Below are positions 24,810 to 33,646 of a DNA stretch of 46,319 bases, piece after piece. The notes under the pieces are model-generated. The model searched no databases, had not been told where the DNA came from, and was given only the letters and a program-made list of their open reading frames with translations. This DNA is from Verrucomicrobiota bacterium. Lineage in GTDB: Bacteria; Verrucomicrobiota; Verrucomicrobiia; Verrucomicrobiales; DEV007. Each line of letters opens with the position of its first letter. The stretch's first letter is position 1. The DNA is taken from positions 1 through 46,319 of the forward strand of contig DAOUQC010000035.1 in the NCBI GenBank assembly GCA_030625775.1, read 5' to 3'. The translations under genes and the position numbers were made by a program.

Positions 24810-27200
24810 TCACAAACTCTCAACATTGACGGTGACCGAAGTGCTGTAACCGTTGGAGGGGGAAGTGGCGGTGAGTCGGTGGGTTCCAGGTTTGAGGATG
24901 GCGATAGAGGGGGCATCCGGGTGGTGTTCGATCTGCAAGGTTGGGGAAGTCCAGTGGATGCGGGATGTAGGCGAATTTGTCTTGAGGGTGAAAATTTGTC
25001 CTCCATTGGGAAGGTCGTCATCGAGGTAGACTACAGTGTTGGCCATGGGGCGGAGGATCTGGAAAGGTGTATTTTCTCCGGGAGAGTTTGCGGGGGGAAG
25101 GATGGAAGCTCGATTATGCAAGGCATGTTTAGCCTCAGAAAACCAGGCAGCGTATCGGGCCGGGAGCAGAGTGCGTCCCTGTTGGTCATAATCCAAAGGA
25201 GAGGCGAAGGAGGGGTGGTTTTGGTCGCGGAAAATCTCCAAGCGGCTATGTCGTGGATGGATAGGCGTGGCATTGGGTTCAGGGGAGGTCAAACGTTTGC
25301 CGTTCAGCGGATCTATACGGGCAGAGGTGATATGAGCCGGGCGGGTGTACCAGCTTGGTTTGCGAGAGGGGTCGGAGTAAAGATGGGCAAAAATGTCGTG
25401 AAAGATAGGCCCGGCTCCGATGACACCCGAGATATGGGGCATGGGCTGGTTGTCAAAGCAACCGACCCAGACACCGACGGTGTATTGGGGGGTGAAGCCG
25501 ACAGTCCAGTTGTCTCTGAAGTCGGTGCTGGTTCCGGTTTTGCAGGCTACTTTGAAGGGTAGGTTGAGTGGTGAATTTAAACCGAAAGCAGATACCCGGG
25601 CTTGTCGATCACTGAGAATGTCAGCAAGGATGTAACAGGCATCGGGATCAAATAATTCGCGAGTGACAAGTGGGGCGGGTTCGGAGACTGATGATAAACG
25701 GTAGTCGGCATGGCGCCCGAGGCGGGCAAGGCAGGCGTAGGCATTGCTCAGCTCCAGCAAACGGACTTCTGCTGTGCCGATGGTCAGGCCCAGGCCGTAA
25801 AAAGAAGGCTTTTTGTTCAAGCTGGTCAGGCCCAGGTCAAGCAGTGTCTGGTGGAGTACGGAAGCTCCGCCCAGGTCATTGAGCAGGCGAATGGCGGGGA
25901 TGTTGAGGGAAGTCGCCAGCGCTTCACGCAGAGTCACCGGGCCACGAAAACGGCGGTCATAATTAACTGGCCGGTAAGCGCCGGTGGGGGTCATGAATTC
26001 AAGCGGCAGGTCATCGAGGATGGTGGCGGCCGAGTCTCCGCGTTCCAAGGCCATCAGGTAGGTGAAAGGCTTGAGCGCCGATCCGGGTGAGCGAGCTGTC
26101 CAGGCACCGTTGATCTGCCCGCTGCCCGAGTTGAAATAACTGCGTGAACCAACGAGGCTCAGCACTTCGCCGGAGCTATTGTCGATAATCACCGCGGCGG
26201 CTTGAAGGGAAGAGGCGTGAGAACTGCTTTGCTCCAGGAGCTGAAGTTGACTGCGAATGGATTGCTCGACAAAATGTTGTAGGTGAAGATCGATGGTGGT
26301 TTTGATAGGAGCTGAGCTTTTGTCGGTCGATTCGATTGAGGCAGGGGGGGCATTCAAAATCAGGTCGACCAGATGAGGGGCTTCAAAGGTGGATTGGCTT
26401 GAGGATCGGATTTGAATGTCCTGGCTGACAGCATGTTGATATTGTTGCTGGGTGATTCTGCCGGTTTTCAGCATGCGCTTGAGCACCCAGCTCTGGCGTT
26501 TTTTGGCAGATTCCATATGGCGATAGGGGTTGAATCTGCTTGGTTGGTTGGGCAGCCCTGCCAACAGACTGCATTCAGCGAGGGAAAGATCGGATAAGGG
26601 TTTATTGAAATAGCCTCTGGCCGCCGCCCGGCAACCGGTGAGCAGATTCCCGTAAGGCAAGCGGTTCAGGTAGGCGACGAGAATTTCATCTTTGCTCCAT
26701 GCCATTTCGAGTTTTCGGGCGTAAAGGGTTTCGACGACCTTGTTGCGGACATTGCGCGGTTTTGAGGGTGAGGTGATTTTGATGAGTTGTTGACTGATGG
26801 TGGAGGCCCCTGAAACCAGGCGGCCTGCCCGGAGCGAATCATATCCAGCGCGTGCGATTCCAAGGGGGTCGATGCCGTTGTGCTGTCTGAAGCGCGCATC
26901 TTCGACTGCCAGAGTGGCTTCGATGAGGTTGCCAGGAATTTCTTCCAGGGTGGCTGGTGAATCGATGGCCAGGTCTTTATTGAGTAAACGTCGCAAAGAG
27001 GTGCCGTTGCGATCGGTAAAATACTGTCCTGGCTCCTGGGGCTTGGTTAGTTCCTCAGGCAGGCTGAAAAACAGCGGGGCGATATAGATAAATATAAAAC
27101 CAGTGACGAGCAGGGATAAGGCCGATGCAAGCACGAAGCGCAGTCCCGGGTGGAGTCCGGTGAGCCATGAATAGAGCATGTGGAAGTTGTGTTTTTTCAT
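24810..27200 (-). CDS. pbpC: Penicillin-binding protein 1C
   Basis: This 796-residue bifunctional class A PBP has one membrane anchor (about 20-45). The GT51 transglycosylase domain shows E100-D101 in VEDARFRQHNGIDP, then GASTISQQLIK. The transpeptidase has S374-A-L-K377, S431-L-N433 and K554-T-G556. The C-terminal part after residue 690 resembles the BiPBP_C beta domain typical of PBP1C. It polymerises and crosslinks peptidoglycan outside the membrane. The start overlaps the stop of the alpha-2-macroglobulin gene by 4 bp (ATGA). The pbpC/alpha-2-macroglobulin pair is a well-known bacterial arrangement, thought to link wall repair to protease trapping. Confidence 0.94.
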   Translation of the reverse strand: MKKHNFHMLYSWLTGLHPGLRFVLASALSLLVTGFIFIYIAPLFFSLPEELTKPQEPGQYFTDRNGTSLRRLLNKDLAIDSPATLEEIPGNLIEATLAVEDARFRQHNGIDPLGIARAGYDSLRAGRLVSGASTISQQLIKITSPSKPRNVRNKVVETLYARKLEMAWSKDEILVAYLNRLPYGNLLTGCRAAARGYFNKPLSDLSLAECSLLAGLPNQPSRFNPYRHMESAKKRQSWVLKRMLKTGRITQQQYQHAVSQDIQIRSSSQSTFEAPHLVDLILNAPPASIESTDKSSAPIKTTIDLHLQHFVEQSIRSQLQLLEQSSSHASSLQAAAVIIDNSSGEVLSLVGSRSYFNSGSGQINGAWTARSPGSALKPFTYLMALERGDSAATILDDLPLEFMTPTGAYRPVNYDRRFRGPVTLREALATSLNIPAIRLLNDLGGASVLHQTLLDLGLTSLNKKPSFYGLGLTIGTAEVRLLELSNAYACLARLGRHADYRLSSVSEPAPLVTRELFDPDACYILADILSDRQARVSAFGLNSPLNLPFKVACKTGTSTDFRDNWTVGFTPQYTVGVWVGCFDNQPMPHISGVIGAGPIFHDIFAHLYSDPSRKPSWYTRPAHITSARIDPLNGKRLTSPEPNATPIHPRHSRLEIFRDQNHPSFASPLDYDQQGRTLLPARYAAWFSEAKHALHNRASILPPANSPGENTPFQILRPMANTVVYLDDDLPNGGQIFTLKTNSPTSRIHWTSPTLQIEHHPDAPSIAILKPGTHRLTATSPSNGYSTSVTVNVESL

Positions 27201-30200
27201 CGGACAGCGATAGGAGTGGGGGCTTTGCCTGGGGCTTTCATTGCGGATGCACTGAGGCGTTGAGTGGCAGAGAGTCCGTAGCGCTGGGGTTCATACATGG
27301 CCTCTATTTTTGCCGGTGGTGCGGTGGCGGAACCTGGAGCAATGACGCGGGCGAGATACTGGATCACGTAGTCCCCCCCCTGATAAAGATAATCCTGGAA
27401 AAAGAGGATACGGTCTTTTCTGATCTCGGTGTGATTGGTGTAGAGGCGTTTCCACTTGCCTTGTCGGGCCGATTTTGAAGTCTGTGATTTGAAGGATGGA
27501 TTGATCGCTTCAAAAATGGAGGGCAGACGATCTTCAATGGCAAGGTAGTGTTGTTTGTCATCGATGGTTGTATGGAGGGTGACGAGGATGAGGTCGCCAA
27601 TGCCCAAGTTCTCTGCAGGAGTGAGAGAGCCGTCGTTTTTAATCTGCTGATAGGTGCGGCGAATGGAGAAACCGTGATCCTGTGCCTCAAAGGGGAGCAG
27701 TTCAGGCTGAGTGGAAACTTCAATATGGGCGTAGAGCCGGGCGTTGGCTTTTGTGCTGACTTCCAGGCTTGGATTTTTTTGCCCAGCGGTGAAAGGGAAT
27801 TGGTATTCCTGACTGCCCGGGGATTGGTCAAATTTTACCTGCTGTTTGTTGCCAGCGAATTGAATCTGGAAGCTTTGGCCACTTTTGAGAAGGGATGTTT
27901 CCTTGCTGTGCTGTGCCATGGCGAGCATGGGCCAGGCATTGTTGTAGGTGCTGCCCCAGACATGGGGGCCGTGTTTCAATTTGAGCAGACGTCCGGCCAG
28001 TGCATCGGCCTGCTCTCCCTCGGGCTGAAGTTTTGTCCAGGCGAGCAGTTGAGTGGCTAGGGTGTAAGGTTTGCCGTACCAGGTGACCTGGCTGTTGGGG
28101 GCATCGGTTTGTGCTTCGGTGAGCAGTTGTCGAGCATGGGCTTGATTGCTTGTTGAGGCCTCGGATTCGAGCATGGCCAGCGCCAGCAGTGCCCGGGCTT
28201 CGAGGGGGAGTTGCCGGCGTTTTTCGAACAGCAAATCCTGATAACCGGTTTCCGGGTGGCCTGCCAATGAGAGGGTGTAAACTGCCAGGCAACGTTGGGA
28301 GAGGGAATAAGCATCGGTGATTTTTCCAGAATTCTGGAGCTGGCTGGAAAGGTATTTCCACAGCGCCTTGAGGCTGTCTGCAGGCAGCTCGGTTCCGCTT
28401 TTTTCGGCCAAAGCCAGAGCCATTCCGCCGTAGGCGCTGCCCCAGAGAACCGAGTCAGAAGATCCGGGCCAATAGGCCAGTCCACCATCCTGTGTTTGCA
28501 TGGATAAAAGGCGTTGGGCCCCGTGGGAAATCGCATCGGAAATTTCCTCGGGGCTGCGATTGAGAGCGGGCAGGGTCTGGTTGAAATTTTGTGTGGATAA
28601 CCAGGGCAGGGTGCTGGAAGTGGTTTGCTCGACGCAGCCGTAAGGGTATTTCAAGAGGTAATCCACCGCATCCAGAGCTTCGAGCATTCTCGAGTTGGAG
28701 AAAGTGACACGAATAGATCCTTGTCCCTTGAACATATCAGAGTCCACTGCATCAAGCAGGTTGAAGGAGTGAGAGGGCTTGGAATTTTTATGATACAAAC
28801 TTTGCCGATGGGAATGCCGTAACAGGGGGATGGGGTAAGTCACAGGGATTGATGATTCGATCTGGTCAGAGAGATTGTCATGGTTCAAGGCGCGGGCGCT
28901 CCAGATCCATTTTGCGTCACCTACTCCGGTGAAAATGATGGGTAAATTGAGCGATGATGTTTTTCCGGCAGCGATATGAACCTTCTGGATTCTGATCAGT
29001 TCATCGGTTTTGGGAAGCAAGCCGCCGGACGAAGAGGTTGGGACGAACGCCGGTTGCAGGTTGAGGAATTTTGCAGTGGAATCGAGTTTAACCATCACCT
29101 CCAGGTCCAGGTTTTTTTTGGTGTTGTTATGGAGGATTGCGCTGAGGTCGATCTGATCCCCGACATTGCCAAAAACCGGTAGAGAGGGTTCGAGGGTGAG
29201 AGGTTTCTGGACAACAATTTTGTCAGTGGCGGAAGCAAAACGATTTTCGTGATTCACCACTGCGATAACCCGGTATTCGGTGAGATTATCCGGAGCTGGA
29301 AAAGAGGCCCGGATTTTCCCGTCATTGTCGGTAATGAGAGAGCCATTCCAGTAGGCCAGGGCTTTGAAATTCTTGCGGATGCGGGTGAGTCCACCGCCTT
29401 CGCTTTCGCCGCCGCCGCCGATGACGTAACCCTTATTGGCAAAATCCAGATCGTTGGGATTTTCGGGCAGTAGAGCTGAGATGGACTGGCCGGTGTAAAC
29501 AGAAAGGGGATAGGGGGCATGAAACAATGCCGACGGATCCGGGTTGCTGTATCCGGTCAGGCTGAGCACCCCTTCGTCGACGGCATACAAGGTCACTTCA
29601 GCATTGGAGACAGGTTGTTTCAGGTGATCAGTGATGTGCGCGCTGAGTTCGACCACTTGCCCGGGTTTAACGGTTTTTGGAGGAGCGGAGAGTTCAATCG
29701 AAAGTTTTGCCGACAGATCATCCACCTGCAATTGTGCGTAACCGAGGCGATACTCGGTATCAGGATGCTGGTGAGTGCTGTCTACAAGACCCCGGATGAT
29801 GAGCACCGAGACAAACACATTGGGTGCATCTTCATCTTCGATCGGGATATCAATGACGCTTTGCTGGGTGGAAATTTTCCGGGTGAAGGAGCGGCGTATG
29901 CCCTTCCGCTCCACGGTGACCAGCGCGTGGCCCGTGATGGGGGTTTTTACCAGAAGTTTGGCAGTTTCTCCGGTTGCATAATTCTTTTTGTCAGGAATCA
30001 CATCAATGCGCATGCCATCGTGTCGTGACCAGTTTGGGTTTTGGTCTTCTCCATAGACGGAGACTTTTTGTTTGGTGACGATACGGCGGTCGTTGGCATC
30101 CCGCGCAGTGATGGTAAAAAGGTAGTCGCCGCTTTCCTCAAGCTGTAACCGGGTGCTTGAGGGTAGCACTGTGCCGGTTTCCGGATGGGTGCTCATCACG

Positions 30201-32671
30201 ATTTCGAGCTTTTTCTTCAGGACGGGGATTTGTTGGCTTTCGTTGCGGTGGGAGATGCTTCCTCCGGCACCGCGAACCTTCACCGTGTTCCAGACAATGC
30301 GTTCCACCCTGAGTTCGGCAGCAATGGTTTCGGGGTAGTATTTTCCATCCTGGCCAATGGAAGCCAGGGAGAGGGAAAAGGCCTCCTTTGCTCGCAGGGT
30401 TTCGTTGGGCAGTAACATGCCCAGATAAAAGTCCGAGCTGTGAATCATGAGGGAGGAATTGGTGGCGACTGTTTGCTGATTGATATCAGTGATTTCAGTG
30501 TTGAGATACAGTCGCAGAGGCAAGGGGGAGTCGCTTGGAGGAGGCAGGACCAGTTGGATTTTCCCGTTGCCTTTCGAAGAAAGGTCAAGAGTTTCGCTGA
30601 GTGAGATAGAGGAGGAAGAACGCGTTGTGCTGTCACCGAAAATGTAATCATCAAAATCGCTTGTCCGGGGGTAGTGTGTGCCTGCGGAGGCATGCCAGCG
30701 GAGACGTGCTGATGACAGGGCTTTGCCCATGAAATATTTTGCTGAAACAGGGATGGTGATTTTGTCCTCCGGCTTGCTCGGAAGCTGATAGTGGTCTTTT
30801 GTTGCGAGCTTGATCTCGAAGGTGTTCGGCCGGTATTCAGCAACCAGGAAGGAATGGCTGAAAATGTTTTGCCGATTCCGGCGGGTGGATTTGGAGGAGG
30901 GGTTGAAATCGATGCGGATCCGAAAGCGACCCAGTGTGTTGTCGGGCAGTTTGATGTCCTGATCGATGCTGCCGTATTTTGAAACCGTTATTTTACGGCT
31001 TAAAATAGTCCGGTTGCGGCTGTCGCTGACAGTGAGCTTTGCCAGAGTCTGGTCAGCGGAAGGGGGGAGCAACTGTTTGTCGTCGGTGAGGCGGGTCAGG
31101 CATTTCAGGTGGACGATTTCGCCTGGTTTATAAACGGGGCGGTCAGTGAAGATCATGGTGCGTCGATGTGTGTCGCCGGCATCGTTGTAGCGGTAGGGGA
31201 CATTGAAACGCCAGAGGCTCAGGGTATCCATGTCTTCATCAATTTCGAGAATGTGTCGATCTTCTTTGAAACGTATTTCCAGCCAGCGGCCACGATCCGT
31301 CGCCTCGGGAGCCTGGAAATCGATAGTGGTGAGTCCCTGGTTGTCGGTTCTGCTTTGCTGGAGAGGAAGGGCATCATTATCGAAGAGGGTAATGCTTGCG
31401 TTGGGCAGAGCCTGGCCGCTTCGTTGCGAGAAGGCATAGAGGAGGGTTTGCTGCTTGGATTTTTTCCAGGCCAGACCGATGTCAGTGAGTTGGATCAGGG
31501 CTTGTGCGCCCACTGCGTCACTGTAGCGAACTTTGGAATCGGCTTCTGCGCAGAGGTAATAGGCCCCTGGTGCATCTGTTTTGAGAAGTGAGTTCCAGTT
31601 CAGTTCAATTTTTTCGCTGCGATCGAGCACACTGTTTTGTTGCCAGTTTTTTTTGTAGATGGTGCGTCCTGGAACCATCTCGAAGGGGATGCTGCTGCTT
31701 CGATTGAGGTAGGTGCTGTAGCCCCGGAGAGCAAAGATGAGATCTTTTCCCTCTAGTTGTTTGATGCGAATCGAGGTGTTTTTCGTATTACCGACAGTGA
31801 CGGAAAAATGTTTCTTCCCTGAGAGACTTTGAGCGGTGCTGAAGGCGGGCAGGTGGACAAAGGCTTCGTTGGGTGAAAAAACCAGGCTGTGCTGACTTGG
31901 CTGTTGGCAAAAAGTCTGATCCGAGGCGGGCAGGCCTGCATTAACGGTGACCAGATATTTTTGTTCGTAGCGAAAATCACCGGTGATACCGATACCGGAT
32001 TGGTAACGATGGAATTTGAGGGAATTGGGTTTCGGTGAAATAGTCACATATTGAGGGATCGTTTCAGGAGTGATGATCTGGTGCAGCTTTTTATTAAAAT
32101 TAAGCTGAATGGAATGGACCCCATCGTAAGGGTTGTTGGTTAGGGCATTGCGCAAGCTGAAGTCCCTGAGCCGTCCCAGCCTGCTGACCAGATCCGTCTC
32201 CACCTTCGTTTTTTCATCACTGCTGCTGAAACCTTTGGAAATGACAAGATTCCATCGATGGCCGGTGGGGAGTTGGTTCAAGGGTTGGACCAGGAGGAAA
32301 TGGGAGAGTGAAAAATTCTCTTTGTGCTCCCTGTCCCGGGGGTAGGGCTGCAAGTTGAGGGCGTATTTTTTCGAGGGGCGGCTGAGTTTAGCTGGGATTT
32401 TCAGATTCGGAGAGGATCCGTTGGAGAAGTGGATCTTCTGCGAGGCCTGATTGATTTTGACCGGGACGTTGAAGCGTAGCAGGACGGTTGGTTGGGGGGT
32501 GAGGGGGTTTGAGTAGGATGAATAATAGGAGGGGTAGCGTTCAAAGGTGAGTTTGTTTGAGGGAGCTGTGGCTGCAGAGAGCGAACAGGAATGGCAAAAC
32601 ACGGGGATGACTGCCGTGACCGTGTAGAGCAAATTTTTGAGAGTAGGTCGCAGGAGTGTGGTGAATTGCAT
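27197..32671 (-). CDS. yfhM: Bacterial alpha-2-macroglobulin (thioester type)
   Basis: 1824 residues from ATG 32671. That start begins a signal-type leader (MQFTTLLRPTLKNLLYTVTA), whereas the frame upstream to 32749 is polar and adds nothing. The protein has serial macroglobulin beta domains, including FTDRPVYKPGEIVHLKCLTR, typical of MG3. An AVDEGVLSLTGY motif precedes the bait region, and LTEYRVIAVV the thioester domain. The thioester motif C1346-V-E-Q is intact in YPYGCVEQTTSSTLPWL, with the helical thioester domain after it. Such proteins trap attacking proteases in the periplasm. The stop overlaps pbpC. A lipid attachment site is unclear because the cysteines near residue 27 are not in a standard lipobox. 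Confidence 0.93.
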   Translation of the reverse strand: MQFTTLLRPTLKNLLYTVTAVIPVFCHSCSLSAATAPSNKLTFERYPSYYSSYSNPLTPQPTVLLRFNVPVKINQASQKIHFSNGSSPNLKIPAKLSRPSKKYALNLQPYPRDREHKENFSLSHFLLVQPLNQLPTGHRWNLVISKGFSSSDEKTKVETDLVSRLGRLRDFSLRNALTNNPYDGVHSIQLNFNKKLHQIITPETIPQYVTISPKPNSLKFHRYQSGIGITGDFRYEQKYLVTVNAGLPASDQTFCQQPSQHSLVFSPNEAFVHLPAFSTAQSLSGKKHFSVTVGNTKNTSIRIKQLEGKDLIFALRGYSTYLNRSSSIPFEMVPGRTIYKKNWQQNSVLDRSEKIELNWNSLLKTDAPGAYYLCAEADSKVRYSDAVGAQALIQLTDIGLAWKKSKQQTLLYAFSQRSGQALPNASITLFDNDALPLQQSRTDNQGLTTIDFQAPEATDRGRWLEIRFKEDRHILEIDEDMDTLSLWRFNVPYRYNDAGDTHRRTMIFTDRPVYKPGEIVHLKCLTRLTDDKQLLPPSADQTLAKLTVSDSRNRTILSRKITVSKYGSIDQDIKLPDNTLGRFRIRIDFNPSSKSTRRNRQNIFSHSFLVAEYRPNTFEIKLATKDHYQLPSKPEDKITIPVSAKYFMGKALSSARLRWHASAGTHYPRTSDFDDYIFGDSTTRSSSSISLSETLDLSSKGNGKIQLVLPPPSDSPLPLRLYLNTEITDINQQTVATNSSLMIHSSDFYLGMLLPNETLRAKEAFSLSLASIGQDGKYYPETIAAELRVERIVWNTVKVRGAGGSISHRNESQQIPVLKKKLEIVMSTHPETGTVLPSSTRLQLEESGDYLFTITARDANDRRIVTKQKVSVYGEDQNPNWSRHDGMRIDVIPDKKNYATGETAKLLVKTPITGHALVTVERKGIRRSFTRKISTQQSVIDIPIEDEDAPNVFVSVLIIRGLVDSTHQHPDTEYRLGYAQLQVDDLSAKLSIELSAPPKTVKPGQVVELSAHITDHLKQPVSNAEVTLYAVDEGVLSLTGYSNPDPSALFHAPYPLSVYTGQSISALLPENPNDLDFANKGYVIGGGGESEGGGLTRIRKNFKALAYWNGSLITDNDGKIRASFPAPDNLTEYRVIAVVNHENRFASATDKIVVQKPLTLEPSLPVFGNVGDQIDLSAILHNNTKKNLDLEVMVKLDSTAKFLNLQPAFVPTSSSGGLLPKTDELIRIQKVHIAAGKTSSLNLPIIFTGVGDAKWIWSARALNHDNLSDQIESSIPVTYPIPLLRHSHRQSLYHKNSKPSHSFNLLDAVDSDMFKGQGSIRVTFSNSRMLEALDAVDYLLKYPYGCVEQTTSSTLPWLSTQNFNQTLPALNRSPEEISDAISHGAQRLLSMQTQDGGLAYWPGSSDSVLWGSAYGGMALALAEKSGTELPADSLKALWKYLSSQLQNSGKITDAYSLSQRCLAVYTLSLAGHPETGYQDLLFEKRRQLPLEARALLALAMLESEASTSNQAHARQLLTEAQTDAPNSQVTWYGKPYTLATQLLAWTKLQPEGEQADALAGRLLKLKHGPHVWGSTYNNAWPMLAMAQHSKETSLLKSGQSFQIQFAGNKQQVKFDQSPGSQEYQFPFTAGQKNPSLEVSTKANARLYAHIEVSTQPELLPFEAQDHGFSIRRTYQQIKNDGSLTPAENLGIGDLILVTLHTTIDDKQHYLAIEDRLPSIFEAINPSFKSQTSKSARQGKWKRLYTNHTEIRKDRILFFQDYLYQGGDYVIQYLARVIAPGSATAPPAKIEAMYEPQRYGLSATQRLSASAMKAPGKAPTPIAVR

Positions 32672-32801
32672 TGGAGTGGTATTTGTATTTTGGGAGACAG
32701 GGATGCTCTTGTTGACAGGAATACGAGGGGCTGGGCAGGGGTCTTTCAAAAAAAGTGAAAGAGTTCACGAATCCGGTGATCCGTGGTAGAGTGGGGCTCA
32801 A

Positions 32802-33482
32802 ATGCCAGTGAAAAAACCACAGCAGCAGGAAAGCTTGAACGCAGGCTATGAGCGGACGCGTAAAAGTCTGATCGACCGGCTTGACGATTGGGAGGATCAG
32901 AAGGCCTGGAATGAGTTCTATCGAACCTATTGGCGCTTGATCCACCGGTTTTCTATTAAAGCAGGTTTGCCCAGCGATGAAGCTTTTGATGTGGTTCAGG
33001 AAACCGTGCTTACAATTGCGAAACAGTGGAAAAAGGGGAAGACCTATGACGCGGGAAAAGGGTCATTTAAGAACTGGCTGATGAATGTGGCTCGTTGGAG
33101 GATTGCTGATCAGTTTAGAAAGCGGAAAAAAAATCCAGCGGCTTTGGCGGTAGCCTCTGGGTTTCATCGTTCGGATTCTGATGAATCCACCGGGCGGGGG
33201 ACGGCCACCATTGAGAGATTCGCTGATCCGAATGATGACCTTGAAAAAGTGTGGGATGTGGAATGGAGTAAAAACCTGACGAAAGTGGCCCGTAACAAGG
33301 TAAAAGAAAAGGTGTCACCGAAGCAGTTCCAGATTTTTGACTGTTATGTCATGAAGGAATGGACAGCGGCAAAAGTCAGAGAGGAATTGGGTGTCAGCAT
33401 GGCCCAGGTATATCTGGCAAAACACCGGGTAGGGGGATTGATGAAGAAAGAGGTGGAGGCTTTGAATGAACAGAAATTTTGA
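32802..33482 (+). CDS. ECF-type RNA polymerase sigma factor
   Basis: 226 residues. Region 2 is AWNEFYRTYWRLIHRFSIKAGLPSDEAFDVVQETVLTIA, followed by GSFKNWLMNVARWRIADQFRKRKK. Region 4 is SPKQFQIFDCYVMKEWTAAKVREELGVSMAQVYLAKHRV with a helix-turn-helix. The linker (about 115-150) is long and polar. ECF factors of this look in Verrucomicrobiota and Planctomycetota are often encoded beside Ser/Thr kinases rather than an anti-sigma factor, and here a kinase follows about 30-160 bp downstream. It would redirect RNA polymerase to an unknown regulon, perhaps controlled by phosphorylation. It diverges from the alpha-2-macroglobulin gene. Confidence 0.88.
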   Translation: MPVKKPQQQESLNAGYERTRKSLIDRLDDWEDQKAWNEFYRTYWRLIHRFSIKAGLPSDEAFDVVQETVLTIAKQWKKGKTYDAGKGSFKNWLMNVARWRIADQFRKRKKNPAALAVASGFHRSDSDESTGRGTATIERFADPNDDLEKVWDVEWSKNLTKVARNKVKEKVSPKQFQIFDCYVMKEWTAAKVREELGVSMAQVYLAKHRVGGLMKKEVEALNEQKF

Positions 33483-33514
33483 ACAATGGCAGAGCTAGAG
33501 GTAACGATGAATAA

Positions 33515-33646
33515 GGCGGGCGTTTTGAACGTTTAATAACCAGGTGTGAGTTCACTATAAACAGGCTTATCGAAAGGAAAGACAACAGGCCGGAAATTCC
33601 GGATTATGAGATCCTGCGCAGGATAGGCGGAGGTTCGTACGGAGAG
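33515..33646 (+). other. In-frame kinase N-lobe coding sequence upstream of the first usual start
   Basis: The frame of the following kinase stays open from the TAA at 33512-33514. Its translation just before GTG 33647 reads PEIPDYEILRRIGGGSYGE, the conserved first strand and glycine-rich loop of a protein kinase. No ATG, GTG or TTG lies in frame here. A short frame at 33486-33536 (MAELEVTMNKAGVLNV) is a plausible true N-terminus joined by a -1 shift between 33515 and 33533. Confidence 0.75.

Noticed and set aside
24785-24835. GTCAA/TTGAC inverted repeat at the end of pbpC as a terminator
   Set aside because: The stem is only 5 bp, AT-rich, far apart, has no T tract and overlaps coding sequence.
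32672-32749. 26-residue upstream extension of the alpha-2-macroglobulin gene
   Set aside because: It is polar and precedes a complete signal peptide, so the ATG at 32671 is the better start.
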